In this document: positions 29,700 through 43,500 of the stretch, piece after piece
How positions within the stretch are numbered: the stretch's first letter is position 1
Layout of the letters: every line of letters begins with the position of its first letter
Assembly: GCA_963573385.1 (NCBI GenBank)
Contig: CAUYLG010026722.1
Span: 40,152-104,151, forward strand
Origin: Cacajao melanocephalus
Lineage: Eukaryota > Chordata > Mammalia > Primates > Pitheciidae
Direction: 5' to 3'
Length of the DNA: 64,000 nucleotides
Made by a program: the position numbers and the translations under genes
Notes under the pieces: model-generated
Seen by the model: the letters and a program-made list of their open reading frames with translations, nothing else
What the model was told of the DNA's origin: nothing
The model's database searches: none

Positions 29700-32600
29700 A
29701 CAGGATGGACATTAGTAAGGGAAGAACAAAGGATGTAAGAAAATGCTACCTTGTTATTGAGGTGGGGAATGTTTTTTTGTTTTGTTTTGTTTTGTTTTAG
29801 AAGGGATGGAAAAAAAACAGGAACAAATTAAAAGAATAAATATGACAGAAACAAAAAAGCATATCAGTAAAAGTAAATGGACTAAACTCATAAATGAAAG
29901 ATAAACTGATTTTATGAGTTTAGTCCATTTACTAAACTTACTTGAAAGATTGAGTTTTAAAATTTAATATGTATTACTTACAAGGGTGAAATGAAAGAGA
30001 GAAAAAGTAACCAAAATAAAATTGATGTTACTGTCAAATGATACTAACATGAATAAAATTGACTTCAATATTTTTTTGAAATAGAGATGAGAAAGATCAC
30101 TATAATGAGAAACAATTCAGTTAACCAAGAAAATTTAACAATTTTAAACATGTATCTGCCTCATAAAATAACCTCAAAGTATATGAAGCAAAAAAGTATT
30201 AGAAATACAGGGATGATTTGGCAAACCTGCCATCACAGGGACTAGCTTTCAGCACATGCTCATAGGTCAAGCAGGTAAAAACTCAAGAAGGATATAGAAA
30301 ATCTAAATAATAAAATTGATAACCTTGATCTAATAGATATATACAGAGTTCTGCAACCAAAATTTAGAGAAAACACATTTTTCCTTGTTTCGTATGAAAG
30401 AATTTACAGTTATCAAGTATTAGGCAACAGAGTCTCAATACACTTCAAAGAATGGTTCTATGTAGATAAAGAACTCTTACCACCATGTGATTAAGTTAAC
30501 AATAACAACAAGATAAGTATCTTCACATATTTGGAAGTTAAAAGACACCCTTCTAAATAACTCAAAAGTTAAAGCAGAAACCACAATGGAAATTTACTGC
30601 ATGATAATAAAAACACCACACTTAGAAACCTATGCAATGCAGTAAAGGTGAAAATTTTGTCCTTTAAAAATCTTCCCAGGAAAGTCTTAGCTTTAAATCT
30701 ATATAAAAGAAGAAAGTCTTAAAATTAATGAGCTACATTATGTCTATTTTAAGAAGTTTGAAAAATAAAGACTAAACCTAAATTAAGTTTAAGAGAGATC
30801 ATGAAAAAACAAGAGCTGAAGTCGATGAAACAGAATCAAAGACATAAGAAGTCAACAGGCAAACAAAAACATCAATTCTTTGAAAAAAGAAAAGGAGCAG
30901 TAAATAGACAAATTTCTGCCAAAAATGATCAACTCAAAAAGCAAAATCATACAAATAATACAATGAAGGTAAATGTGGACATACATACGGATAGAGATTA
31001 AAGAGATACTACTAGGTTATTATCAACAATTCTATGCTAGCATATTTGCAAGCATAAATGAAATGGACAAGTTCTTGGGAAAATACAATTTACACATGGC
31101 CTCAAAAATAATAAACTTCAGTAGTCCTCTAGCTATTAAAGAAATCAAAGTTGTGATTATAATCTTCTCATTAAAAGAGAAAGCAAGACATTGCTTTTTG
31201 ATATGGTTAGGCTTTGTGTGAATAGAGAGGGAGACTTACATAGATTTTGTTTTCCAAAGATGGCCAGAACAGTATTTCCTATCCCACTTACTTTTCTTAA
31301 AAAGTGACTTTGATACTTCCCCACTCCAGAGTTGGGTCTGTACTTCTATGGCAAAGGTGATACAATATAACTTCCAAGGTTAGATGATAAAAGATAATGC
31401 AGCTTCCTACTGGTTCCCTTGGAACCAAGCCACCATGTTTTGAGAAAGCCATGCAGTCACACGAGGAGGCCATGAGTTCCGGATGACAGCTGTAGCTGAG
31501 TTTCAACTTCAGATGTGAGTGAAAGAGCTTTCAGATGACTCCAGCTCCCAGTCATTGAATCACCCCAGCCTTTATCTTCCCAGATGAGGTCCCAGATGTC
31601 ATGGTAGATGGAGAACCGTTGTTGCTGGGCTTTTGGTCAATCACAGCCCACAAAATTTTTGAACATCATAAAATGATTGCTCTTTTACATCATTAAATGC
31701 CGATTCTTCCCAAATTGGTTGATAGATTAATACAGTTCTAGTCAAAATTTCAACGTTATTACTGTAGAGTTTTATGCAATTACTCTCAACATTGTATGAA
31801 AGAATAAATATCTGAGAATAGCCAAGACATTTTAGAAGAGGAATTTTGAAGAGCAATGATTTTAGAACTTATAATGAAATTATGGTAATTTAAACAGTTT
31901 GATATTGGGGCAGGGATAAGCAAAACACATATATGGAAATTTAATATATGACTAAAATGGTATGCAATCAGTGGAGAAAGGAGAGCTACTTGATCAATAG
32001 GGTAAGAAAAGATATGGGAAAAGACGAAATTGGATTCCTTCTTTACAACATATGCAAAAATCAATTCAGAATGATTAAGGACATATATGTCAAAACAAAA
32101 TATTAACATTCTTAGTAGAAAACGTATTTTAGACTATGGGCTAGGAAATATTTTTTTCAACTACATTTTAAAAAATGTATTGACTATAATAGACTGACAA
32201 ATTTCAATATATAAAAATTAGGAAACTTCTTAATTAGAAAATACCATGAAGAAATAAAAAGATAAGTTATAAACTCGGGGAAAATATCTGCAATATATGT
32301 TACTGACAATGGATTACTATCAATAATATATAAACAACTTCTATAAATCAATAAGTGAAACATAATGGAAAAATATGAATAATAAGCAGGCATTTTCAAG
32401 AAAAGGAAACTCATAGACCAATAAGCATATAAAAAGGCCTTCAACATCATTTTCACTTAGGGAAATAAAAATTAAGACCACAGTGAGTTACCTTTACACT
32501 CAAGTGATGGCAAAAAGTAAAAAGTCTGACAGTAATAGATGTTGGAAAGTGTATAAATTCATGGGAGTTTTTATACATTTCTGGTGGAAGTGAAAGTAAT

Positions 32601-32925
32601 TGCAACCACTTTGTAAAACAATTTGACATTACTTTTTAGAGTTCAACATTAACATGCACTACTGTGTAGCAGTTTTAGTTCTTATGTATCCCCAAAATAT
32701 GCAAGAGAATATGAGCATAAGGAGACATGTAAAAAGTATTAATAGCAGTATTCTTTACGATAATGAACACCTGGAAACATCTCAAAAGCCCATCAGTTGG
32801 ATAGTTAATGGATAAGCAGTTTATATGATTCTGTTTACTCAGTGGAATATTATGCAGCAGTCAAAATGAATGAACAATGACAATATCCAATAGTATGAAT
32901 GGATTGTACTAGTAGAATCTTTTAT
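29700..32925 (+). mobile_element. Ancient L1 (L1M-type) ORF2 fragments
   Basis: A-rich sense-strand L1 with decayed ORF2 sequence: 30801-31001 reads MKKQELKSMKQNQRHKK then NRQISAKND, and 32400-32920 matches the ORF2 3' region ('ctggtggaagtgaaagtaat', then 'gtggaatattatgcagcag'). A (TTTTG)n run lies at about 29774-29800 and a perfect 23-bp-arm inverted repeat at 29872-29933. A non-L1 insert of unknown type, LTR-like, lies at about 31215-31650. Confidence 0.7.
31215..31650 (+). repeat. Unclassified LTR-like insert in old L1
   Basis: This block breaks the A-rich L1 sequence with more balanced composition. It contains motifs such as 'aagccatgcagtcacacgag', 'ccagctcccagtcattgaat' and 'agatggagaaccgttgttgc' that resemble MaLR or other LTR sequence. 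I cannot name a family or find terminal repeats. Confidence 0.3.
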
Positions 32926-33271
32926 TGTGGTAAAAATCTTATAACATGAGACCTGCCCTTTTAAATAATTAATTGTGCAATGTGGTATTGTTAACTATAA
33001 GTATAATATTCCACAGCAGATCTCTAGAGTTTTATACCCATTGAATAGCAACTTCCCATTTCTCTCTCCCTACATACCCTAGCATCCAGCATTCTGCCTT
33101 TTGTTTCTGTGTATTTAACTACTGTAGATACCTCATACAAGTGTAATCAGTCAGTATTTGTCCTTCTGTAACTGGTTTATGTAATTTAACATGATATCCT
33201 CCAGGTTCATTCATGTTGTTATACGAAGTAGAATTCCCTTCCTTTTCGAGGCCAAATAATACTCTATTAAG

Positions 33272-33522
33272 GTCACCCAGCCTGGAGTGCAGTAGAGTGA
33301 TCTTGGCTCACTGCAACCTTGGCCTCCTGGGCTCAGGCAATTTTTCCACCCCAGCCTCCCAAGTAGCTGTGCCACCATGCCTGACTAATTTTTGTGTTTT
33401 TTGTGGAGATAGAGTTTTGTCCTGTTGCCAAAGCTGGTCTCAAACTCCTAAGCTCAAGCAGTCTGCCTGCCTTGGCCTCACAAAGTGCTGGAATTACAGG
33501 CATGAGCCACCACACCCAGCCC
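33272..33522 (-). mobile_element. Alu SINE, 3'-truncated
   Basis: Reverse-complement Alu from 'gtcacccagcctggagtgcag' to 'gccaccacacccagcc'. The poly(A)/T tract and the last bases before it are missing, and I see no target duplication. It sits exactly where the L1M sequence ('aaataatactctatt' ... 'cacattttctttatt') is interrupted. Confidence 0.92.
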
Positions 33523-34959
33523 ACATTTTCTTTATTCGTTCCTTTGTAGATGGATATTTAGATTGTTTCCACATCTTAGATATTTTAAATCATGTTGCAC
33601 TGAACATAAGAGTGCAAATATCGTGGAGATCCTGATTTCAGCTCTGCTGGATAAATACCAGAAGTGGGATTGCTAGATCATATAATGATTCTATTTTAGT
33701 ATTTTTTTGAGAAACCTTTATACTGTCTTCCATAGTAGCTGCATCATTATGTATTCCCTCTAACAGTGCACAAGTGTTCCAATTATTCCACACTTTGACC
33801 AGCCCTATTTTTTTATAATGGCCATCCTAATGGAATGCTAATATGATTTGCATTTTCCTGATGATTATGCTGCTTGATCACCTATTTCTTTTGGCCATTT
33901 GTATGTCTTCTTTGAAGAAATGTCTATTCCAACTTTTTTGTCCATTTTTAATTGGGTTTTTTGCCTTTGCATTGTAGGAGTTCCTTATATATTTTGGATA
34001 TTAACTCCTTAGCAGATATATGGTTTGCAAATATTTTCATGCATTCTGTAGGTTACCTTTTCACTGTGAGTTGTTTTTCCTTGCCATTCAGAAGGTTATC
34101 AGCTTGATGTAATTCCACTTATTATTATTATTTCTTTGCTTTTGTTGTCATATCTGATAAATCATTACCTAGACCAATGTCATGGAATTTTTCTCTTATG
34201 ATTTTTCTCTAGAAGCTTTACATTTTCATATCTTACCTTTAAGTATTTCCAGTTTCATTCTTTTACATATGGATATCCAGTTTTTTCAGCACTGTTTGTT
34301 GAAGGGACTATCCTTTCCCCACTGTGTATTCTTGGCGTCATTTTGAATGTTGGTTGACCAGATATGTATGGGTTTATTTCTGGTCTCTTTATTCTGCTCC
34401 ATTGCTCTATGTGTCTGTTTTTATGCTTCTAGCATACTTTTTGGATTTCTGTTGCTCTATAATATATCTATTTTGAAACCATTAAGTTCGGTGCCTCCAG
34501 CTTTGTACTTCTTTACCAAGAATATTGCTTTGAATATTCAGAACCTTTGGGGCTTCCTTATGAATTTTAGGATTTTTTTCTGTAAAAAAATGCCACTGGA
34601 ATTTTGAGGGGGATAACATTGAATCCGTAGATTGTTTTGGATAATATGGAAATTTTCACTAATTAAGTCTTCCAAATCATGAACACAGTATATTTTCCCA
34701 TTTATTTCTGTCTTCTTTAATTTCTTTCATCAATGTTTTGTAGTTTTTAGTGTATAAATATTTCATTCCTTGGTTTATTCCAAAGTGTTTTATTCTTTTT
34801 GATGCTATTGTAAATGGAGTTCTTTCCTTGACTTCTTTAGATGGTTTATTGCTAGTATATAGAAACACTACTAATTTTCATGTGTTTGTTTTGTACTATG
34901 TTGAATAGAAGTGCTGAGAGTGGGCATTCTTATTCCTCATCTTAGAAAAAAAGCTTTCA

Positions 34960-35270
34960 GGCCAGGTGCAGTGGCTCATGCCTGTAATTCCAGCACTTTG
35001 GGAGGCTGAGGTGGGTGGATCACCTGAAGTCAGGAGTTTGTGACCAGCCTGGCCAACATGGCAAAACCCTGTGTCTAATAAAAATACAAAAATTAGCCAG
35101 GCATGATGGTGGACCTCTGTAATCCTGGCTACTTGGGAGGCTAAGGCAGTAGAACCATTTGAACCTGGGAGGTGGACGTTGCAGTGAACCAAGATCACGC
35201 CATTGCACTCCAGCCTGGCAACAGAGTGAAATTCCATCTCAAAGAAAAAAAAAAAGAAGAAAAGAAACAA
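34960..35270 (+). mobile_element. Alu SINE, full-length
   Basis: Begins 'ggccaggtgcagtggctcat', contains both monomers and ends with an impure A-rich tail. 'aaagcttt' flanks both ends (about 34950-34957 and 35269-35276), consistent with a target duplication. It interrupts the antisense L1M ORF2. Confidence 0.95.
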
Positions 35271-37076
35271 AGCTTTAAGTTTTTCACTGTTGAGTATGAT
35301 GTTAGCTGTGGGTTTGTCATGCATGACCTTTATTGTATAGAGGTAACTTCCCTCTAAGGTTGTTGAGATTGTTTTTATCAGAAATAGTGTTGAATTTATC
35401 CAATCCTTTTTCTACGTCTATTAGATTTTTATTATTCATTCTATTAATCACATTAATTGATTTACCTGTGTTAAACCATCCTTGCATTCCAGGGGTAAAT
35501 TCCACTTGGTCGTGATGTATGGTCCTTTTATTATGCCGTTGAACTTGGTTTGCACGTATTTTTTTTTTTTTTGAGAACTTTTGCATCTATGTTCATCAGG
35601 GATATTGAACTATAGTTTTCTTTTCTTGTATATCTTTGTCTGGCTTTGGTATCAGGGTAATTCTGGCCTTAGAAAATAGGTTTGAAAATGTTCCCTCTTC
35701 TTTGACTTTGTTTTTCGGAAGCATTTATGAAAGATTGAAATTAACTCTTTAAATGTTTGGTAGGATTCACTGGTGAAGCCTTCTGGTCCTGAGCTTTCTC
35801 TGTTTGGAGGTTTTTGGTTGTTAGTTTCCCTATTGGCTATAGATACGTTCAGATTTTCTGTTCTTTTATGACTGTGATTATAATGTATCTCTGTATAGAT
35901 TTCTTTGAGTCATTCTATTTGGAGACATTTGAACTCCTTGAATCTGGCTGTTTATTTCCTTCTTCAGATTTAGGAAGTTTTAAGTCATTATTTCTTTAAG
36001 TAAGCTTTCTGACATTTTTCTCTCTCTCCTTATGAGGCACCATTGCAACGTACCATGTATATTATAGTATGTACCATTGGTCTCCTTAAGTTTTTACTTT
36101 TTTTTAATCCTTTTTTTTTTCTCCTCTAACTGACCCATTTTCAAGTGTGCTGACTCTTTCTTTTCCTCTGCTTAATCAAGTCTGCTGTTGAGGGCTTCTA
36201 GTGATTTTTTTTTTGGTTCATTTATTGAATTTTGCAGCTCCAGAATTTAAATTTTTAAAAAATTTTCTACCTCATTGAAATACTTACTTTGTTCATACAT
36301 TATTTTTCTAAGCTACTTGAGTATATAATTGATGATAATTATGAACTCTTTTGTCGGGTAATCACATTAATTGCTTCACTTGTGTTAAACCATCCTTGCA
36401 TCCCAGAGATAAATCTCACTTGTTCATGGTGTATGGTCCTTTTATTGTGCTGTTGTATTGACCTTCAATTCTGAAGATTTACTTTGTGCCTTTGTTTGGG
36501 CCATGTTTTCCTTTTCCTTTGTGTTTCTTAACTGTTTATGTTAGGGTCTGTTTATTTGAAAAATCAGCTGCCTCTCCAGTCTTTACAGCCTGGCTTTTTA
36601 TAGGTCATGACCTTCACCAATCAGCCTTGCTAGAGATTCTGTGATCCTCTTAAACCTCTTCTATGTGTATGACTTCCTTGGACTTTTGTATATAGATCAT
36701 AACTAGATCTATAGATCTCTGACTTTTCACTAGATCTATGGATCTATATTCCTTGGACTTTTGTATATAGATCATAAAAAAAGCCAGTTGCTTTTTTTAG
36801 CAGTTCATAACCTCTTTTCTCTCTGCTGTCTGCTGTACTGAAGTCCGCTGAAGCACTAACAGACTACCCAGCTCTTTTATTGTTGTTTGTCTCAGAAGCC
36901 CTCAGATATCTAGAGTTTGCCAAGTCTAATCAGTGCTCTGAGCCAGGATAAACAGAAGTTAGTCCCTCAAGCAGCTTTCCAAAAAGTCTGAACATTGGAT
37001 GTTTGTTTCAGTCTTCTCTTTCCATCCTAAAAGAGAAGCCAGGGGGTGTGTGTTTCCATGATCTTGCCTTGCTGGG

Positions 37077-37383
37077 TGCTACGGTTTCCATGTATGCGGC
37101 TCTCCAAAATTCATATGTTGAAGCCTCATCACCAAGGTGATGGTTTTAGAAAAGGAAGCCTTTAGGAGGTGATTAGGTCATAAGAGCTGTGCCCTGATGG
37201 ATGGGATTAATGCCCTTCTAAAAGAGGCTTCACAGAGCATTTGTCCCTTTCCCCCTTCTGCCATGTTAGGATGCAGCAACAAGACACCATTTTTGAAGCA
37301 GAGAGAGCAGGCCCTCGCCAGACCCTGAATCTGCTGGCACCCAGTCTAAGGCATTTTGTTATAATAACCTGAATGAACTTAGA
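37077..37383 (+). repeat. MLT1-type 5' LTR
   Basis: About 307 bp, matching the 3' LTR through 'ccaaaattcatatgttg', 'aggaggtgattaggtcat', 'ctaaaagaggctt' and 'gaatctgctggcac'. About 80 bp present in the 3' LTR (equivalent to about 39809-39875) are deleted here. Confidence 0.85.
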
Positions 37384-37600
37384 AATTGGTACTGAGAAGT
37401 AAGGGTGGCTATAACAGATATCCAAAAACGTGGAGGGAGTTTTGAAACTGGGTAATGGGTGAAAGCTGGAGCAGCATGAATGGACCATAAAGGGGGATTC
37501 TGGAGGGAATTCAGAAAAGGAGAGCAGTAGGAAGAACCTCAGTCTTCTCGGAGATTAAGTGGTTGTGATCAGAATATAGGTAAAAATATGAACAGTTAAG

Positions 37601-37915
37601 GTGTTTATTTACTTATTTATTTATTTGAGACAGGGTCTCACTCTGTCACCCAGATTGGAGTGCATTTGGTGAGATCATAACTGACTGTAATCTTGAATTC
37701 CTGGGCTCAAGTGATCCTCCTGCCTTAGCCTTCCAAGCGGCTGAGACTACAGATGCTAATTTAAAATTAGCACCTAGCTAATTTTAAAAATTTTTTGTAG
37801 AGACAGGGGCTTACCTTGTTGCCCAGGCTTGTCTGGAACTCCTGGCTTCAAGAAACTCTCCCGCCTTGGCCTCCCAAAGTGCTGGGATTATAAGTGCGAG
37901 CTGCCATATACTCGG
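37601..37915 (-). mobile_element. Alu SINE inside MaLR provirus
   Basis: Reverse-complement Alu starting from a TTTA-rich tail, 'gagacagggtctcactctgtcaccc', to 'tgctgggattataagtgcgagctgcc'. Between the monomers it holds a short local inverted duplication 'gctaatttaaaattagc' (about 37756-37772). Old, AluJ-like divergence. Confidence 0.9.
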
Positions 37916-39171
37916 TCAGGCTTCTGATGAGTCTTAGACAGAAATGAGGGATTTGTTATTGGAAACTGGAGAGAAGGCCATTCTTGTTACAAAGTAGCAA
38001 AGAACTTGGCTGAATTGTGTCTGTATCCCAGTACTTTGTGAAAGGCAGAATGTAAAAGCAACGAACTAGGGTATCTGACTGAAGAAATTTCTAAGCAAAG
38101 TATTGAGAATGTGGCATGGCTTTTCTTGACTGTAGTAAAATGTAAGCAGAGATAAGTGAATTAAAGATGAAATTTATAATTAAAAATAAAGCAGAACTTA
38201 AAGAACTGAAAAATTCTCAGCCTGGCCAGCTTGTAAAGAATAAAAAGACATGCTCTGGAGAGAATTGAAGTTTTCTCCAGAGGGTGTAACCCAGTGACTG
38301 TCAGGAGATTAGGATGGATAGAAAGGAGCCAGATGCTATTCATCAGGACAATGAAAGGATAACCACAAAAGCATTCTGGAGATCTTCAAGATGGCCACTC
38401 CATCACAGGCCAGAGGACCATGACCTGGAGAGCAGAATGGTTTTAAGGGAAGCGCCCAGGTACCTTTGGGACCTCAGGGCTCACTGCCCAGAGTCACCTT
38501 AAGTCTCTGCTCCATGCATTCCAGCACAGAACTCCTTAGCTCCCTGCTGTGGTGAAGTGGGCCCAGGTACAGCTTGGATCACTTGTCTGGAAGGCACAAG
38601 TGATAAACCTTGGCAATGTCCATATGGCCCTAACTCTGTAGGCACACAGAGTACACAAGGTGTACTAGATTTCTCCACCTAGATCTCAAAAGTTACGTCA
38701 GAGAACCTCAGGTCCCACAAGAACTGCCACAGACATGCACAGCCACAGACAGCCCCTATCAGGGCAATGCCCAGCAAAGCCATGGGGTTGGGCCACCTGT
38801 GAAACTCCAGAACTGTAGCACCACCAGCACAGACAACTCCAGTCTGAGAGAGCTATCAGCGTGCAATTGCAACTTGTGAGAGCTGCTACATGCGCAGCAC
38901 CTAGTGAAACCGTGGGAGTGGAGCTGCCCAGGGCCTGGGGGCCCAACCCTTGCCCCGGTATGTCTGGAAGGCAGACCATCGAATCAAAGAAAATTATTCC
39001 GAAGCCTTAAGATTTAATGTTGATTTGCCTTGTTGAGTTTTGGACTTAACTTGAGTCATGTTACCTCTTCCTTCCTTCTTATTTCTTGCTTTTGCAATGA
39101 GAATGTCTATCCTACGTCTGTCCCACCATTGTATTTTGGAAACACGTAACTTGTTTGATTTCACAGGCTTA

Positions 39172-39405
<234 letters not shown>

Positions 39406-39536
39406 TTAGATGAGACTTTAGACTTTAAAGTAAATGCTAGAACAAGTTAAGACTTTGGGGGCTTTTGCGATAAAATGAATGCATTTTGTGTGTGTGTGTG
39501 TGAGAGAACATGAATTTTGGGGAGCCAGGGGTGGAA

Positions 39537-39919
39537 TGCTATGAGCTCAATATATGTGGCCTTCCAAAATTCATATGTTGGAACCGAATGTCCAGTGTGA
39601 TAGTATTAAGAAGTGAGGCCTTTTGAGAAGTGATGGAGGCATTAGGTCTTGTTCTTATGAATGGATTGCTGCTCTTATAAAAGAGGTTGAAGGGAGTGCC
39701 TGGTGCGTTTTTCCCTCTTGGCTTCTGCCTTGTGAGGGAGAACCCAGCAACAAGGTAGAGTTCTTGAAAGCAACACATGAGCCTCACCAGACACTGGATC
39801 TGCCAGTTCCTTGATTTTGGATTTTGCAGCCTCCAGAAATATGAGAAATAAATTTCTGGGTTTGTATAAATTACTCAGTCCAAGGTATTTTGTTGGAGCA
39901 GTACAAATGAACAGAAACA
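39537..39919 (+). repeat. MLT1-type 3' LTR
   Basis: About 383 bp. Shows the full MLT1 order: 'ttcatatgttggaacc', 'gaggccttttgagaagtg', 'cttataaaagaggtt', 'cagcctccagaaatatgag' and the polyadenylation signal 'aataaa' at 39846-39851. It ends 'gaacagaaaca'. Confidence 0.87.
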
Positions 39920-40599
39920 CTGAGCACAGGTGAGGGGCTCTGGCAGTGTGTGTGTGCTAGTCCAGATGGTGGCTTTGTTCTCAGCAGCCCCAGGCATCTA
40001 GAGTATGCCAAGCCTGTTGGTCCTCCAGGATAGGTGATGCAGAGCCAGTCCTCCAGGCAGCCCCGGAGAGTCCAGAACGTTAGACACTTACTGTGGCTCT
40101 GTCCCACCCCAGGGAGAACTCAGGATTAGAGAGTTCCCCTCTTGTTCTGTGCTGGGCTGCAGAAAGCATGAGTGATGAGTGCGTACTAGTGCCAACCGTG
40201 TCCTTTGTTCTCAGTGGCTCCAACCTAGGGCCGTTTCTGTCATCTCTCAGATTCAGGCAAGACAGAAATCAGTCCCTTGGGAAGTCCCCGAGAAAGTCAG
40301 AACATGGGACATATAGTCAAGTCCTCTTGTTCCCTCCCCAGGTTATGACCTGGGGTTTCCTCCCTATCGTGTGGGAGATGCCAGGGAAAGGATTATGGAA
40401 CGAGGGTGCCACCAGTATTTCCACTGGCTTTGAGACGGCTGATTTCATGCTTGCTCAGGATACAGGCACCTCTCAACTGGACTCTGGAATCCTCAAAAGA
40501 AATTCATCCATGCATAGTTATTGAATCTTGTGGGGGAGTGGGGAGGAAAGGAGGTCTAGGGCTCCTGTTCTGTCATCTCATTCCCATCACTCTGTCAGT

Positions 40600-43500
40600 T
40601 GTAGAATAGTCAGTGAAGAAAAATAAGTCTTAAATATGTATATACTCTTTTCATAGAGGTGAAAACTAAAACAACAACAAAAACAGTTTCACCACACCTA
40701 GGTATGCAAAAACTATAAAAAGGCAAATTAAGAGGGTGATCATAACTTTAGCAGGAGAAGAACAGTGGAATATTCTGATGTGGGGAGAACACAAGTAAAT
40801 GTAGGTTGCACCAGGATCCTGGTTTTTGTTTAGATTCATGGTACTTATTATACTACTTTCAATAATCAAGTAATTAATTAAATAAAACAGACCTTGTGTG
40901 AATCAGTGATGGAAATATGCCCTCACTTAAGACCTGTGAGTAGACCATATCTATACACCTGAGAACTGGAATAGAAAAAAAAATACAACTCAGTAAAATT
41001 GCTCAGTTAGAAAATAACATCAATTTATATTCCAAAGTTTCTTCTAATTGCTGCCTATTTATGCCATGCAGGGAGGTATTGAAATATGCAGATGAGAATT
41101 AGAGGTAAATTTTGGTGAGCCTTTGTAACAATGGACAATCGAATTGCTATATAGGTGGGGTGAGTAGGAAGCCAGGGCCATATAGATTTGTAGGAAGGAC
41201 TTGCAAAATCCGCCTTTCAAAAATCTCAGGCCAGTAAGACTGAATAGCAATCTAACCTCCAATGACAAGTTGTCTGCAGAACGCCTTATGTTTTGATCGT
41301 CTCAGCACCCTTTTGTATAAAACATTCCTTCTCTGTCCTCCCATAGCAATTCCAGTGGCTACAGGGGTGGCCCCATGACCAAAATGCGCTGATCATGTGC
41401 CCTTGCCTACAGGAGCTGCGCAGTCTCTAGGTGAGAATCGATAACGTGTGCACTAAGACTGGAAGTTTCTCTTTTCCTTTTGAACTGTGAACTGTAAAAG
41501 CAGTCACTTGTACTTTTTATTTCATTGGCTTTGTAGTTTTTTATTTCATTGGTTTTGTAGAATCAATTCCTTCAGTTTACCTTTTCAAGCTATATAATGG
41601 TGTAGTGATGGGTTTTTGAAAGTTCACATGTCACAGATTCACAGAATGAACCTTGATAATATATACTGATAGGGCCCGCAGGTCTCTTCAGCATAGTACT
41701 TGATTGAAGACTGCCCAGTTCCTTATTCCAGTTATATATGAATAGCACAGGAATAAAGTACTGTTTAATACGGAACACGGAAAGAAACCGAGAAATAATT
41801 TGGTTGAATATGTTTACCAAACCACCATGATGTACAGCTTATCTGTGGAACAAACCTGCACATGTCCCTCAGTCTCACTTCCTGAAACAATTGAATTATG
41901 AATAATTGTCCTACAGCCTGATGAAAGTTACAGGTCTGTCTCCTGCCTACTCAGAGCTAAGTGCATAGATCAAGTCAATGCAGTTATTCAATTAAAAAGA
42001 AAATGACCACAGATGTGTTTCTATTTTGTATGTAGAGAATCATAGGTTCTAAGGACTCTGAAATAGTCACAGATTTCCTTCCTTTGGCTTAATATAGGTA
42101 AGACATTTCATGTATTTGAATTTAATGTGTGTGTCTGTCTGTCTGTCTTGTGGAGCTTTAATATTATTCTGGCATTTTAGAATGGTTAAATTTCTCTTAT
42201 TTACTCTCCAGATCTTATTTACCACATCTGGTTGGTACTCTGTCTTAAAGAAGAACAATATTATTTTTTATTGTTAGTTGTGGAATGATAGCAAAATTGA
42301 AAACTTTTCTGACAAGATCTGATGTTTCACTTTTATTTCCGTTGAGCCGTGAACTCGTTCTCACTTCTGAGAACCTGAACCCACTGTAACGTCTGTCTTC
42401 TGACTTTTCAAGGACCCCTTAGAAATTTGAGGTTTATGATTTGGTTTTTGTTATATTTGGTTTAGCTTTACTGTAAATATTCTTCAGCTCTTTTTCCTCT
42501 ATGTGCTTTCCCCAGGAAGTCACATTACCTCTTTTGACTTCAGTTATTACTTCTATTGGGAAGATTCCAGATTTACTTGGAAACAGTTGGTCTAATTCTT
42601 CACTGCTTTTTCCCACTATCCATCTGCCTCCTCCATGGCTGACTTCTCAAGCCCTTTTAGATCTAAATAGCCCCCTCCCCCAGAGGAATTTTAGTTTCCT
42701 TCACATGCCATGCAATAACTTTTAGAATCATCCAGGTGTTAACATTTTCTTTTATCTTTGAAAGTACAATTTGCTCAAATTGACACAGCAGCAATGAGAC
42801 AACCACAGTTCTGACAAAGAGCCACAGCAGGAGGGATAGGGACTGTAAAGGATCACTAAATGAAATTTGAAGGAATTTTTGCATCTTTTTGTCCACAGAT
42901 ATTTTAAAAGGAGTTATGTGAATTAAGGAACAATGGAGAGATAAATGATTGAGATAGAAAAAGAATAAAATATACTACTAGAAGTTCGTGTTTATCTCCT
43001 CTTCTGAAATGTTTCCAAATCTTAAATGGGCAACAGTTTTGCTCTCTAAAATCTGCTGATCTTATGAAAATTATAGCATAATTGAATATACTTGGCAATG
43101 CGTAACTCCTAGGACACTGTCAATAATGGTTCTTTCTTCCCTTTCAACCTCCACTTCCTCTTCAAAGATCTCAGATTATTAGACTCAGAAAATGAGTTTA
43201 ACCTTATCCTGTGGAAGTAAAAGGAACCTCAGTGTCCAATTACGTAATCAAATATAGGATGCTATTAATACACTTGGAACTCTCCAAAATAAAGATAAAA
43301 TCTTATTACATAACCCACATATAAATGGTGTCGGCTCTTATCTTTCACCTATTGATAATGCAAGAGGGAAGATTAACATCATTTCTAATACCAAATGTAC
43401 TTAAATAATGAGGTCAGGTCCTCTAAATGCAGCTTCTCCTCAATCAATCCACCAAACGACGATGAATGGATAAGAAGATTTTTACCAGACTCCAGTCGAG

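Noticed and set aside
37756..37772. Short inverted duplication 'gctaatttaaaattagc' in an Alu
   Set aside because: Too short and AT-rich to separate from ordinary slippage at the Alu A-rich linker.
40093..40524. 143-codon open stretch
   Set aside because: Lies in the reverse complement of an ancient L1 5' UTR; no reason to think it is a gene.
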